Positions 56,588 to 64,000 of a stretch of DNA of 64,000 nucleotides are shown piece after piece. Position 1 is the first letter of the stretch. Each line of letters opens with the position of its first letter. The stretch spans positions 6,882,001-6,946,000 of the forward strand of contig NZ_JBBOCA010000001.1 in NCBI RefSeq assembly GCF_038002225.1, read 5' to 3'. The notes under the pieces are model-generated. The model was not told the DNA's origin and did not search any database. It saw only the letters and a program-made list of their open reading frames with translations. This DNA is from Paenibacillus sp. FSL R7-0204 (GTDB lineage: Bacteria; Bacillota; Bacilli; Paenibacillales; Paenibacillaceae). The position numbers and the translations under genes were made by a program.

Positions 56588-57562
56588 ATGAAGCAATCGT
56601 ACATAGCCAGACTTGAATTATTCGTAACTAACGCCCAGCAGATTAAACAGGAATTCCCGTGGCAAAATGCCTCCGTGAACCGGCTGGCCGCCTTGCTCTA
56701 CGCAGTGGAAGACAAAATGGCCAATGTGCAGGCGATCCGCATGTACCATGAGATGGTTAAGGATAACACCCGGGGCTTCTCTTCCTTCCGGGGAACCTCA
56801 GCCATCTGTATTGCTGCGCTGCTCTCCCTGTCCCCCCAGCCGGAACAGCAGCTTGCAGCTACGCTGGCTGTATATGACCTGCTCAAGGAACGTAAATTCC
56901 GGGCCTCCGACTACCTGGTGATTGCCGCCTATCAGATCGCTGTCCATACCCCGTACGATCAATATGCCGCAGCCATAGACCGCACCCAGGCTTTCTATGA
57001 AGGAATGCGGTCGAAGCACCGTTTCCTCACCGGACGGGACGACTATATCTTCGCTGCCATGCTCGGCCTCTCCGATATCCCTGTAGAGCAAGGGCTAGAG
57101 CAGTTGGAACAGCTCTATGTTACGCTCAAGCCCGAGTTCTTCTCCGGCAATAGTGTTCAGGCACTGACGCAGGTGCTGGTGCTGGGCGGTGAGGATCTCA
57201 CAAGCCGGGTGCTAAGTCTGCGTGAGGCGTTCCGGGCAAGGGATATCCGGCTGGATAAGGAGTATACACTCTCGTCCCTCGGCATCCTGTCCCTGATCCC
57301 TTATGAGCAGCAGCAACTTGTAAGTGATGTCTCGGACACCTATGAGTTCCTCCGTCCGCAGAAGGGCTTCGGCGGCTGGTCCATTAACAAGCAGGAGCTG
57401 CTCCTGCTGTCTGCCGCCCTCGTCTCCTATCAATATATAGTCGATGTACGAAACGGCATTATTGAATCCACCCTATCTACCAGCCTGACCAACATCATCA
57501 TTGCCCAGCAGACAGCGATTGCTGTAGCTGCTGCCTCTGCTGCGGCGGCAGCTTCTTCTTAA
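56588..57562 (+). CDS. DUF4003 family protein
   Basis: A 324-residue helical protein. The wording FPWQNASVNRLAALLYA, FRGTSAICIAALLSL and FYEGMRSKHRFLTGRDDYIFAAMLGLSD is that of DUF4003, found in Firmicutes with unknown function. The C-terminus runs into an Ala-rich stretch (AIAVAAASAAAAASS) that may be disordered or weakly membrane-active. The ATG at 56588 has GAGAGGTG 9 nt upstream. It is a single gene with its own terminator, divergent from the phosphorylase. Confidence 0.85.
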   Translation: MKQSYIARLELFVTNAQQIKQEFPWQNASVNRLAALLYAVEDKMANVQAIRMYHEMVKDNTRGFSSFRGTSAICIAALLSLSPQPEQQLAATLAVYDLLKERKFRASDYLVIAAYQIAVHTPYDQYAAAIDRTQAFYEGMRSKHRFLTGRDDYIFAAMLGLSDIPVEQGLEQLEQLYVTLKPEFFSGNSVQALTQVLVLGGEDLTSRVLSLREAFRARDIRLDKEYTLSSLGILSLIPYEQQQLVSDVSDTYEFLRPQKGFGGWSINKQELLLLSAALVSYQYIVDVRNGIIESTLSTSLTNIIIAQQTAIAVAAASAAAAASS

Positions 57563-57574
57563 GGGTTGACATGC

Positions 57575-57614
57575 AAAAGGCCTCCGGAGCGTAATTGCTT
57601 CGGAAGCCTTTTTA
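57575..57614 (+). terminator. Terminator after the DUF4003 gene
   Basis: AAAAGGC and TCCG arms pair with CGGA and GCCTTTTT. Confidence 0.8.
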
Positions 57615-57818
57615 ATTGTACCTCGAAGCCGGTTCGTCACTGCGGTGAACATTTGGACTTCCGGCCGCTGTTGTCGTAAGAATTTCTTGATTTGTACCGC
57701 TAATCGCGGTTGAAATCCAGAGACAAAGGCGGTCGCTATCGCTCCTGCAGTTCCAAATTTCCCCTCCGCTTCTTTTTGTTTTTTTAAATTTGTTGCTGAA
57801 CGTTGCGAGAGCAGGCTT

Positions 57819-57940
57819 TTAGTTGGATTTCAGGCACTTGTTAACCAGCAATCTCCCGTGTGACGGAAATTAGTTGGATTTATGACACTTAGCTCTGCCC
57901 ATATCTGCGATGTTACCTATATCCGCTGGATTAGGTGTAT
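57819..57940. repeat. Periodic units about 51 bp apart
   Basis: TTAGTTGGATTT followed by GGCACTT or GACACTT starts at 57819 and 57870 (51 bp apart); a weaker TGGATTAGG copy is at 57927. These lie in the 492-bp gap 57563-58054, which otherwise has only the terminator at 57575 and a GC-richer block (57640-57770) that looks like a dispersed Paenibacillus intergenic repeat from memory, with no second copy in this window. Confidence 0.65.
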
Positions 57941-58054
57941 AATTTCCAACTTCACTTCACCAAACAACGTTTTTGTTATAATTAGATGACGTTTTTCCAC
58001 TTGTTGTTATGTTAAGTAGCTGCGGCCGCTTGCCTGCCACCCTTCCGCAACAAC

Positions 58055-59434
58055 CTACACTTCCTCCCCATCCCCGGGCATCCGGCGTCTGCCGATCCCA
58101 AACGCATAGTACCCCGCTACAACAATAGCCAGGAAGGACGCGCCGACGATCAGCGACAGATGGGTATCCGGGTTGAACCACATGCCGATGATGACCAGCG
58201 ACAGGAAGATAATGATAATGTAGTTGCTGACCGGGAAGAAGCGGGACTTGAACGGATGGGCTGCCATCTCGCCTGCCCACCGCTCTCTGAATCTGAACTG
58301 GCTGAAGGCCAGGGCGAACCACGGAATCATTCCCGGAAGCACGCTGGCACTGTAAATATAGAGAAATAGCTTGGAGTCCGGCATCAGATAGTTTAACAAT
58401 ACGCCGACCAGCAGCAGGGAGATCGTTGTGATAATACTGTTGCGGGGCACTCCGCTGGCAGAGACTCTGCCGAAGAACTTCGGAGCCTGTCCGTTCTGGG
58501 CCAGCGTGTAGAGCATTCTTCCCGCACTGTAAATCCCGCTGTTGCAGCCCGACATCGCCGCTGTCAGCACCACGAAGTTAATAATGCCGGCCGCAGCGAC
58601 AATACCCACCTTGGCGAAGGTCAACACGAACGGACTGCCGATCTCGCCGATCTCATTCCACGGATAAATGGTCACAATGATGAAGATGGCCCCCACGTAG
58701 AAAATCAGAATGCGCCAGATGATATTCTTGATCGCTTTTCGCAGCGTTTGCTTCGGATTCTCCGCTTCCCCTGCCGTAATCCCTACCAGCTCAATCCCCT
58801 GATAGGCCGCCGTGACAATGCAGAGCGCGAACAGAAATCCCTTCAATCCTCCGGCAAAAAAACCGCCATGGCTATACAGATTGGACAGACCGAGCGGCTG
58901 CCCGCCATTGCCGAGACCGAAGAAAATCACCCCGGTGCCGATCACCAGCATCACAACAATGGCAACTACCTTAATCATCGCAAACCAGAACTCAAACTCC
59001 CCGTACAGCTTCACCGCCGCCAGATTGGCTGCTGCAATGATGCCCACACCGATCAGTGCCGGAATCCACTGCGGGATATCCGGGAACCAGTACCCGACAT
59101 AGATTCCAATCGCCGTAACCTCGGCCATGCCGACTGTCACCCACAGGAACCAATAGCTCCAGGCGGTCAGGAAGCCGGCCAGCGGGCTGATATATTTATG
59201 CGCAAAAGTGGCGAACGAACCGGTCACCGGCTCCACCACCAGCATCTCCCCCATAATCCGCATCACAAAAAACATAATGATGCCTGCCAACAGATACGCA
59301 AGCAGCACGGAAGGCCCTGCCCACTTAATCGTACTTGCCGAGCCCATGAATAATCCCACGCCAATCGTGCCGCCCAGTGCGATCAGCTCGATATGCCGCG
59401 GCTTAAGTCCTCTGGTTAACTGTTTGGATTCCAA
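58055..59434 (-). CDS. APC-family amino-acid permease
   Basis: A 459-residue transporter with twelve membrane helices. The first segment, [31 protein letters not shown], carries the conserved unwound-helix GTIGVGLF of the amino-acid transporter subgroup (GabP, LysP, ProY). Other conserved parts are [26 protein letters not shown] and [18 protein letters not shown]. It imports an amino acid with protons; the subfamily wording suggests a neutral amino acid, proline or GABA, but this is not firm. A TTG at 59434 is chosen because GGGGGAG lies 7 nt upstream; ATGs at 59452 and 59473 lack well placed sites. Confidence 0.9.
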   Translation of the reverse strand: MESKQLTRGLKPRHIELIALGGTIGVGLFMGSASTIKWAGPSVLLAYLLAGIIMFFVMRIMGEMLVVEPVTGSFATFAHKYISPLAGFLTAWSYWFLWVTVGMAEVTAIGIYVGYWFPDIPQWIPALIGVGIIAAANLAAVKLYGEFEFWFAMIKVVAIVVMLVIGTGVIFFGLGNGGQPLGLSNLYSHGGFFAGGLKGFLFALCIVTAAYQGIELVGITAGEAENPKQTLRKAIKNIIWRILIFYVGAIFIIVTIYPWNEIGEIGSPFVLTFAKVGIVAAAGIINFVVLTAAMSGCNSGIYSAGRMLYTLAQNGQAPKFFGRVSASGVPRNSIITTISLLLVGVLLNYLMPDSKLFLYIYSASVLPGMIPWFALAFSQFRFRERWAGEMAAHPFKSRFFPVSNYIIIIFLSLVIIGMWFNPDTHLSLIVGASFLAIVVAGYYAFGIGRRRMPGDGEEV

Positions 59435-59625
59435 CGAAATGCTCCCCCTCATATGTACATCTGTACACCTCACATGTACTCAACGCAATCTATCTTAATA
59501 TGTAAGCATCATTGTATGCTGTGATATACATTAACGCAATGCAGAATTACTGGATTACTCCAACGCATAATTCAATCGATTGTAACAACAAAATTAGCTG
59601 AGAACCTATACATTTTGCACCATAG

Positions 59626-59634
59626 TGTTATAAT
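59626..59634 (+). promoter_or_regulatory. Extended -10 promoter of the ABC exporter operon
   Basis: TGTTATAAT combines the TGN extension with a consensus TATAAT, 40 bp before the first exporter start; no -35 box is seen. Confidence 0.55.
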
Positions 59635-59674
59635 CACTTTGTTTATCACAAGACAACAGGAAACAGGTGATCAG

Positions 59675-61450
59675 ATGTTTGAAATCAAATGGCTGTGGCA
59701 GAACCTGGAGGGCAACCGGGCACGGTATATCGTGGCACTCTGCCTCTCGGTGGTGGGCTCAAGTCTTACGATTGTGAACCCCTACATCAGCCAGCGCATC
59801 GTCGATACGTTCATTGCCGGTGACCACGCAGGTGAGAATCTTGCTACAGGACGCGGACTGCTCATTGCACTGTGCCTGGGCATGATCGGCTTCTCTCTGC
59901 TCCGTACAGGGCTGGCATACTTCACGACCATGCAGTACGAAATTTCTTCACAGAATATGATGTACAATATCCGGATTTATCTGTACAACAAGATTCAGGG
60001 CCAGGACCGGGAATATTATGACCGCAACCGCACCGGGGACCTGATGACCAAAATGACGGGGGATCTGGATATGGTCCGCCACTCGATGGCATGGATTTTC
60101 AAGACGATCATTGAATCGCTTACGATTTTCCTGGCAGCCGTCATTTATTTCCTCACAATTGATGTGAAGCTGACGCTGTGGATGCTGATCCTGTCACCGC
60201 CGATTTTTGTGGTGGCCTTTATCTTCGCCAAGAGAGTACGTCCAATGTACATCGACCTGCGCGAACGGCTGTCCCAGCTGAATACGACGACCCAGGAGAA
60301 TATCTCCGGGAACCGGGTAGTGAAGGCTTTTGCCCGTGAGGAGTTCGAGATTGCCAAGTTCACAGAGAAGAATGTCAACTACGCGGTGGCGAATAAAAAA
60401 GCGGCCCTCGTCTGGCTCGACTACTTCCCTTATCTGGAGTCGTTCGCCCAAGGGTTCAACGTGGTCCTGATGCTGGCCGGCGGTTACTACGTGATGGAGG
60501 GGCGGATTACCTTCGGTGAGTTCACAGCGTTCTCCTCGCTGATCTGGGCGGTCTCGAACCCGATGCGCAATATCGGAATTATTATTAATGATATTCAGCG
60601 TTTCTTTGCCAGCTTATCCAAAATCGTCGATATCTATTACGCCCGTCCGGCGATTGCCAACGATCATAATCCGGTGGAGCGCCGCCGCTATGAGGGACGG
60701 ATTGAATTCGACCAGGTCCGGTTCAAATATGATAACGCTACCGTGCTGGATGATGTGAGCTTCACGATAGCCCCCGGTGAGACCATTGCGATTATGGGGG
60801 CCACCGGCTCCGGCAAAACCTCACTGATCAACCTCATTCCCCGCTTCTATGATGTGGCTGGCGGGCGTGTGCTGGTCGACGGACGGGACGTCCGGGAGCT
60901 GGAGCTGGATGAGCTACGCGGGAACATCGGAATGGCTACGCAGGATGTCCTGCTCTTCTCCGATACCATTGACGGCAACATCGCTTACGGCGATCCCGAT
61001 CTGCCTGAGGAGGATGCGAAGGCTTATGCGGCTCTGGCCGCTGCCCATGATTTCATTGTCAAAATGCCTGAAGGCTACGATACCGTAGTGGGGGAACGCG
61101 GTGTCGGATTGTCCGGCGGGCAAAAGCAGCGGATTGCGCTGGCCCGCGCCCTGGCGGTCCAACGTCCGATTCTGATCCTCGATGATACGACCTCTGCGGT
61201 CGATCTGGAGACCGAGGAGCATATTCAGCGCAGCCTGCGTGAGCTGGAGTACCCCTGCACGAAGATCATCATCGCACAGCGGGTATCCACTACGGCCCAG
61301 GCTGACCGCATCTTGATTCTTGAGGGCGGGCGCTTGATTGAGGAAGGGACCCATGCCGAGCTATTGGCGAAGCGGGGCTATTACTACGATGTATTCATGC
61401 TTCAGAACGAGGGCATTGGAAGGCAGGTGACCGAGAATGGCCAGGAATAA
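59675..61450 (+). CDS. ABC exporter half-transporter, subunit with degenerate ATP site
   Basis: A 591-residue exporter: six membrane helices (about residues 15-310) and an ATPase domain with Walker A GATGSGKTSLINLIPR, an intact signature LSGGQKQRIALARA and Walker B ILILDDTTSAVD, where the catalytic Glu is replaced by Asp. This marks the degenerate half of heterodimeric exporters such as BmrCD, LmrCD or YfiBC. The switch His is also lost (IIIAQRVS, Gln for His). The inner ATG at 59675 has AGGTGA in front. It overlaps the next gene by 14 bp. It probably exports drugs or peptides. Confidence 0.93.
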   Translation: MFEIKWLWQNLEGNRARYIVALCLSVVGSSLTIVNPYISQRIVDTFIAGDHAGENLATGRGLLIALCLGMIGFSLLRTGLAYFTTMQYEISSQNMMYNIRIYLYNKIQGQDREYYDRNRTGDLMTKMTGDLDMVRHSMAWIFKTIIESLTIFLAAVIYFLTIDVKLTLWMLILSPPIFVVAFIFAKRVRPMYIDLRERLSQLNTTTQENISGNRVVKAFAREEFEIAKFTEKNVNYAVANKKAALVWLDYFPYLESFAQGFNVVLMLAGGYYVMEGRITFGEFTAFSSLIWAVSNPMRNIGIIINDIQRFFASLSKIVDIYYARPAIANDHNPVERRRYEGRIEFDQVRFKYDNATVLDDVSFTIAPGETIAIMGATGSGKTSLINLIPRFYDVAGGRVLVDGRDVRELELDELRGNIGMATQDVLLFSDTIDGNIAYGDPDLPEEDAKAYAALAAAHDFIVKMPEGYDTVVGERGVGLSGGQKQRIALARALAVQRPILILDDTTSAVDLETEEHIQRSLRELEYPCTKIIIAQRVSTTAQADRILILEGGRLIEEGTHAELLAKRGYYYDVFMLQNEGIGRQVTENGQE

Positions 61451-63212
61451 ATTCGATGTCGATGAGAATCTGGAATCGCCGTTCAATATCAAGCATTTCC
61501 GGCGGGCCATGGTCTATATCAGACGCAAAAAGAAGCCGATGCTTATCGCATTCGCGCTTAGCGCATTGTCGGCGGCAATCGCCTTGTCGGCTCCGCTGAT
61601 CATGCAGCATGTCGTGGATGTGACTATTCCGGCCAAAGATATGGGGGCATTGGCCGGCTGGTCAGCACTGATGCTGGCGACCATCGTGGTCAGTGTCATT
61701 CTGGCGACTATCCGCTCACGGATTATGACCCGCGTCGGTCAGGATATTATTTTCGATATCCGCACCGACCTGTTCAAGCATCTGCAGGATCTGCCGTTCA
61801 AATATTACGATGACCGTCCGCAGGGCAAGATTCTGATCCGGGTCGTGAACTACGTCAATGCGGTATCCGATGTATTGTCCAACGGAATTATCAACTTCAT
61901 TCTGGAAATCGTGAACCTGATCTTCATCGCGGTGTTCATGTTCGCCGTGGATGTGCGGCTCTCCTTCATCATTCTGGCCGGACTGCCTGTCTTCCTCGGC
62001 ATCATGCTGCTGATCAAGACCCGGCAGCGCCGGGCCTGGCAGGCCGTATCGAACAAAAGCTCCAACCTGAATGCTTATCTGCAGGAGAGCATCAGCGGCA
62101 TCGGCGTCACCCAGATGTTCTCCCGGGAGACACGCAATGAAGGCATCTTCACCCGTCTGGCCGGCAACTTCCGCACGGCCTGGATGAAGGCACTGCGTTA
62201 CAACATTCTGATTCCGTTCAGTGTCGATAACCTGTCTACCATTGTTACGGCTATGATCTTCCTGGTCGGTCTGCTGACTCTGGACCCGCAGAACATGACG
62301 CTGGGTGTGATTCTCGCCATGAGCAGCTATGCGGCCCGCTTCTGGCAGCCGATTCTGAACCTGTCGAACCTGTACAACAACTTCATTAATGCTGTGGCTT
62401 ACCTGGAGCGGATCTTCGAGACGCTGGATGAGCCGGTAACGGTCAGCGATGTTCCCGGTGCGAAGGCGCTGCCGCCGGTTCAGGGCCGGGTGACATTCGA
62501 TGATGTCACCTTCGCCTACGATCCGGGCCTGAATATCCTGGAGAACATCTCCTTCGATGTCGCAGCGGGTGAGAGCGTGGCTCTGGTCGGTCCGACTGGT
62601 GCGGGCAAGACCACCGTCGTCAACCTGATCTCGCGCTTCTATAACCTGACCGGCGGACGCATTCTGATCGACGGGCAGGATATCTCGCAGATTACCTTGA
62701 AATCGCTACGCGGGCAGATGGGGATTATGCTGCAGGACAGCTTCATCTTCTCGGGAACCATTCTGGATAATATCCGCTACGGCAGACCGGATGCGACCGA
62801 GCAGGAGGTCATCGCCGCCGCGAAGGCGGTCTGCGCGGACGACTTCATCCGCGAATTCGATCAGGGCTACCAGACCGAGGTGAACGAACGCGGCTCCAAG
62901 CTCTCCCAGGGACAGCGGCAGTTGATCTCGTTCGCCCGCACGCTGCTCGCGAACCCGCGGATTCTCATTCTCGATGAAGCCACCTCCTCCATCGATGCGC
63001 AGACCGAACGCCTGCTCCAGAAGGGGCTGAACGAGCTATTAAAGGGCCGGACCTCGTTCATCATCGCGCACCGCCTGTCTACCGTGAAGAACTGCGACCG
63101 GATTATGTATGTCTCGAACAAGGGCATCGCCGAGAGCGGATCGCATGATGAGCTGATCGCCCGCCGCGGCCTGTACCACCGGCTGTATACGGCGCAGAAG
63201 ATGGAAGCCTGA
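61437..63212 (+). CDS. ABC exporter half-transporter, catalytically complete partner
   Basis: A 591-residue partner of the preceding protein, with six helices and an ATPase domain with Walker A GPTGAGKTTVVNLISR, Walker B ILILDEATSSID with the catalytic Glu, and the switch His in IIAHRLSTVKN. Its signature is altered to LSQGQRQLISFARTL (Gln for Gly), the usual change in the subunit whose signature faces the degenerate site. The two genes overlap by 14 bp and form one heterodimeric pump. A GGTGA site lies before the ATG. Confidence 0.93.
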   Translation: MARNKFDVDENLESPFNIKHFRRAMVYIRRKKKPMLIAFALSALSAAIALSAPLIMQHVVDVTIPAKDMGALAGWSALMLATIVVSVILATIRSRIMTRVGQDIIFDIRTDLFKHLQDLPFKYYDDRPQGKILIRVVNYVNAVSDVLSNGIINFILEIVNLIFIAVFMFAVDVRLSFIILAGLPVFLGIMLLIKTRQRRAWQAVSNKSSNLNAYLQESISGIGVTQMFSRETRNEGIFTRLAGNFRTAWMKALRYNILIPFSVDNLSTIVTAMIFLVGLLTLDPQNMTLGVILAMSSYAARFWQPILNLSNLYNNFINAVAYLERIFETLDEPVTVSDVPGAKALPPVQGRVTFDDVTFAYDPGLNILENISFDVAAGESVALVGPTGAGKTTVVNLISRFYNLTGGRILIDGQDISQITLKSLRGQMGIMLQDSFIFSGTILDNIRYGRPDATEQEVIAAAKAVCADDFIREFDQGYQTEVNERGSKLSQGQRQLISFARTLLANPRILILDEATSSIDAQTERLLQKGLNELLKGRTSFIIAHRLSTVKNCDRIMYVSNKGIAESGSHDELIARRGLYHRLYTAQKMEA

Positions 63213-63273
63213 TGTGCAAAGCAGGATAAGGCTATATAGATTGTACTTGTAGTTCAATTTATATAGGTTCAAA

Positions 63274-63320
63274 CAAGTGGAAACGGCTTTGCCGTCCTTT
63301 TAAAGGACGATACCGTTTCA
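63274..63320. repeat. Dispersed hairpin element, copy 2
   Basis: ACAAGTGGAAACGGC and TACCGTTTC with inner TCCTTT/AAAGGA, nearly identical to 35006-35053. It lies 60 bp after the ABC exporter operon. The gap 63213-63715 otherwise holds only the terminator at 63382; the rest shows no gene. Confidence 0.8.
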
Positions 63321-63381
63321 GCGAGAAATAGAAGGATAATCTATCGTGTGAAACATATAGATTCTTATATTTTAAGAAATC

Positions 63382-63424
63382 GCCAAAAACCGCAGCAGGG
63401 GCTCCCCTGTCTGCGGTTTTTGGC
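63382..63424. terminator. Strong hairpin between convergent genes
   Basis: A 14-bp stem GCCAAAAACCGCAG / CTGCGGTTTTTGGC continued by an inner CAGGGG/CCCCTG pairing. The A and T tracts lie inside the arms. It could end transcription from either side. Confidence 0.8.
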
Positions 63425-63715
63425 ATGCTTAGTTGGACCGTACAGCACATCTTCAGTGAAGATTGCGCCCTCACGTAAGATCCGTTACCGCCTAAGACTA
63501 CTGTTACTGACTTTCTCAATTTCGTGCAATTAAGCAATACTAATACTCCTGCTGCGATCCATGCGGACTGGAAAGCCGCTATTCCTGTAAATCGCACCAT
63601 TATGCAGGCTAAGCGGACTCACATGCACTTAACCAGTCGCTCTTGCCTCATTTCTACCACCAACTGGCCTTATAACGGCCTCTCAGTCCGCAGGCGAGCG
63701 ACAAAGCTGTCTTTT

Positions 63716-64000
63716 TCACAAAATAAGAGCCATAGGGTCCGGCTGTAGAACCTTCATATACTCTTCCCTCAGCATACTGTAGATCTCCAGATCGACAACC
63801 CCCTTGCCGGACCAGAGGGCCGCTTGCCGCAGCATCCCTTCCTTGACATATCCGTTCTTCAGCAGCACCTTCTTGGAAGGCTCATTATTCAGCATCACTT
63901 CCGCTTGAATTCTGTTCACCTGAACCTGCTGGAACAGGAATGCTGTCAACAGCTCAACAGCCCTGGAGGCGAGGCCCCTCCCCCACTGGGCTTCCGCAAG
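63716..64000 (-). CDS. GNAT acetyltransferase (RimJ/RimL type), truncated at window edge
   Basis: The C-terminal 94 residues of a GNAT protein; the reading frame is open to the edge. It includes the end of the acetyl-CoA motif (QWGRGLASRAVELLTAFLF) and the later part NRIQAEVMLNNEPSKKVLLKNGYVKEGMLRQ, typical of the RimJ/RimL branch. The N-terminal half is outside the window and the start is not visible. Confidence 0.85.
   Translation of the reverse strand, partial: LAEAQWGRGLASRAVELLTAFLFQQVQVNRIQAEVMLNNEPSKKVLLKNGYVKEGMLRQAALWSGKGVVDLEIYSMLREEYMKVLQPDPMALIL

Overview
The window looks like a chromosomal segment of a Paenibacillus-type Firmicute. The evidence is a Gram-positive style rRNA operon followed directly by a large tRNA cluster, strong AGGAGG ribosome binding sites with several TTG/GTG starts, a perfect Bacillus-type PerR box, a DUF4023-like mini-protein, and a lasso peptide cluster whose precursor closely resembles paeninodin from Paenibacillus. 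No phage, insertion sequence or CRISPR array was seen. Both window edges cut genes.

Layout: 0-3.7 kb holds two unrecognised proteins, a P-loop kinase-like protein, a DEDDh exonuclease and a TipAS-type MerR regulator with its own operator. 3.7-7.1 kb is an OmpR-type response regulator / histidine kinase / PepSY operon with a second PepSY protein beside it. 7.2-14.9 kb holds aroD, rbsK, a short alpha-glucan phosphorylase, a PerR-boxed catalase, a TPR-regulator/secreted-peptide pair that looks like a Rap-Phr type signalling cassette, and a WYL regulator. 15.6-22.6 kb is a complete minus-strand rRNA operon (16S-23S-5S) plus 13 tRNAs, with two tandem promoters, boxA-like site, processing stems and terminator all visible. 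22.7-30 kb is mixed housekeeping and hypothetical genes (DUF4023, stalk-domain protein, GNAT, acyl-CoA synthetase, SUKH-like, HEAT, quinone-oxidoreductase-like, DUF554).

30.0-37.2 kb is a lasso peptide cluster: an oppositely oriented nucleotidyltransferase-like gene, then (minus strand) cyclase, an unannotated 41-residue precursor, an HPr-kinase-like enzyme, the PqqD-like leader-binding protein B1, the B2 peptidase and an ABC exporter. The precursor core should be cyclised between Ala1 and Asp9 and ends in Ser, which is the expected target of the kinase.

37.5-51 kb carries two GNAT acetyltransferases, a YgjP-like metalloprotein, a PIG-V-like mannosyltransferase, a complete oligopeptide/dipeptide ABC importer (SBP-B-C-D-F) with an internal attenuator-like hairpin, and a MacB/FtsX-type ABC pair. 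51-64 kb has a short-chain dehydrogenase, an aldo/keto reductase, a GH94-like phosphorylase coupled to an Imm-5-like protein, a DUF4003 protein, an amino-acid permease, a heterodimeric ABC exporter and a truncated GNAT gene. Several intergenic stretches contain periodic repeats; four of them share a period of about 51 bp despite different core sequences.
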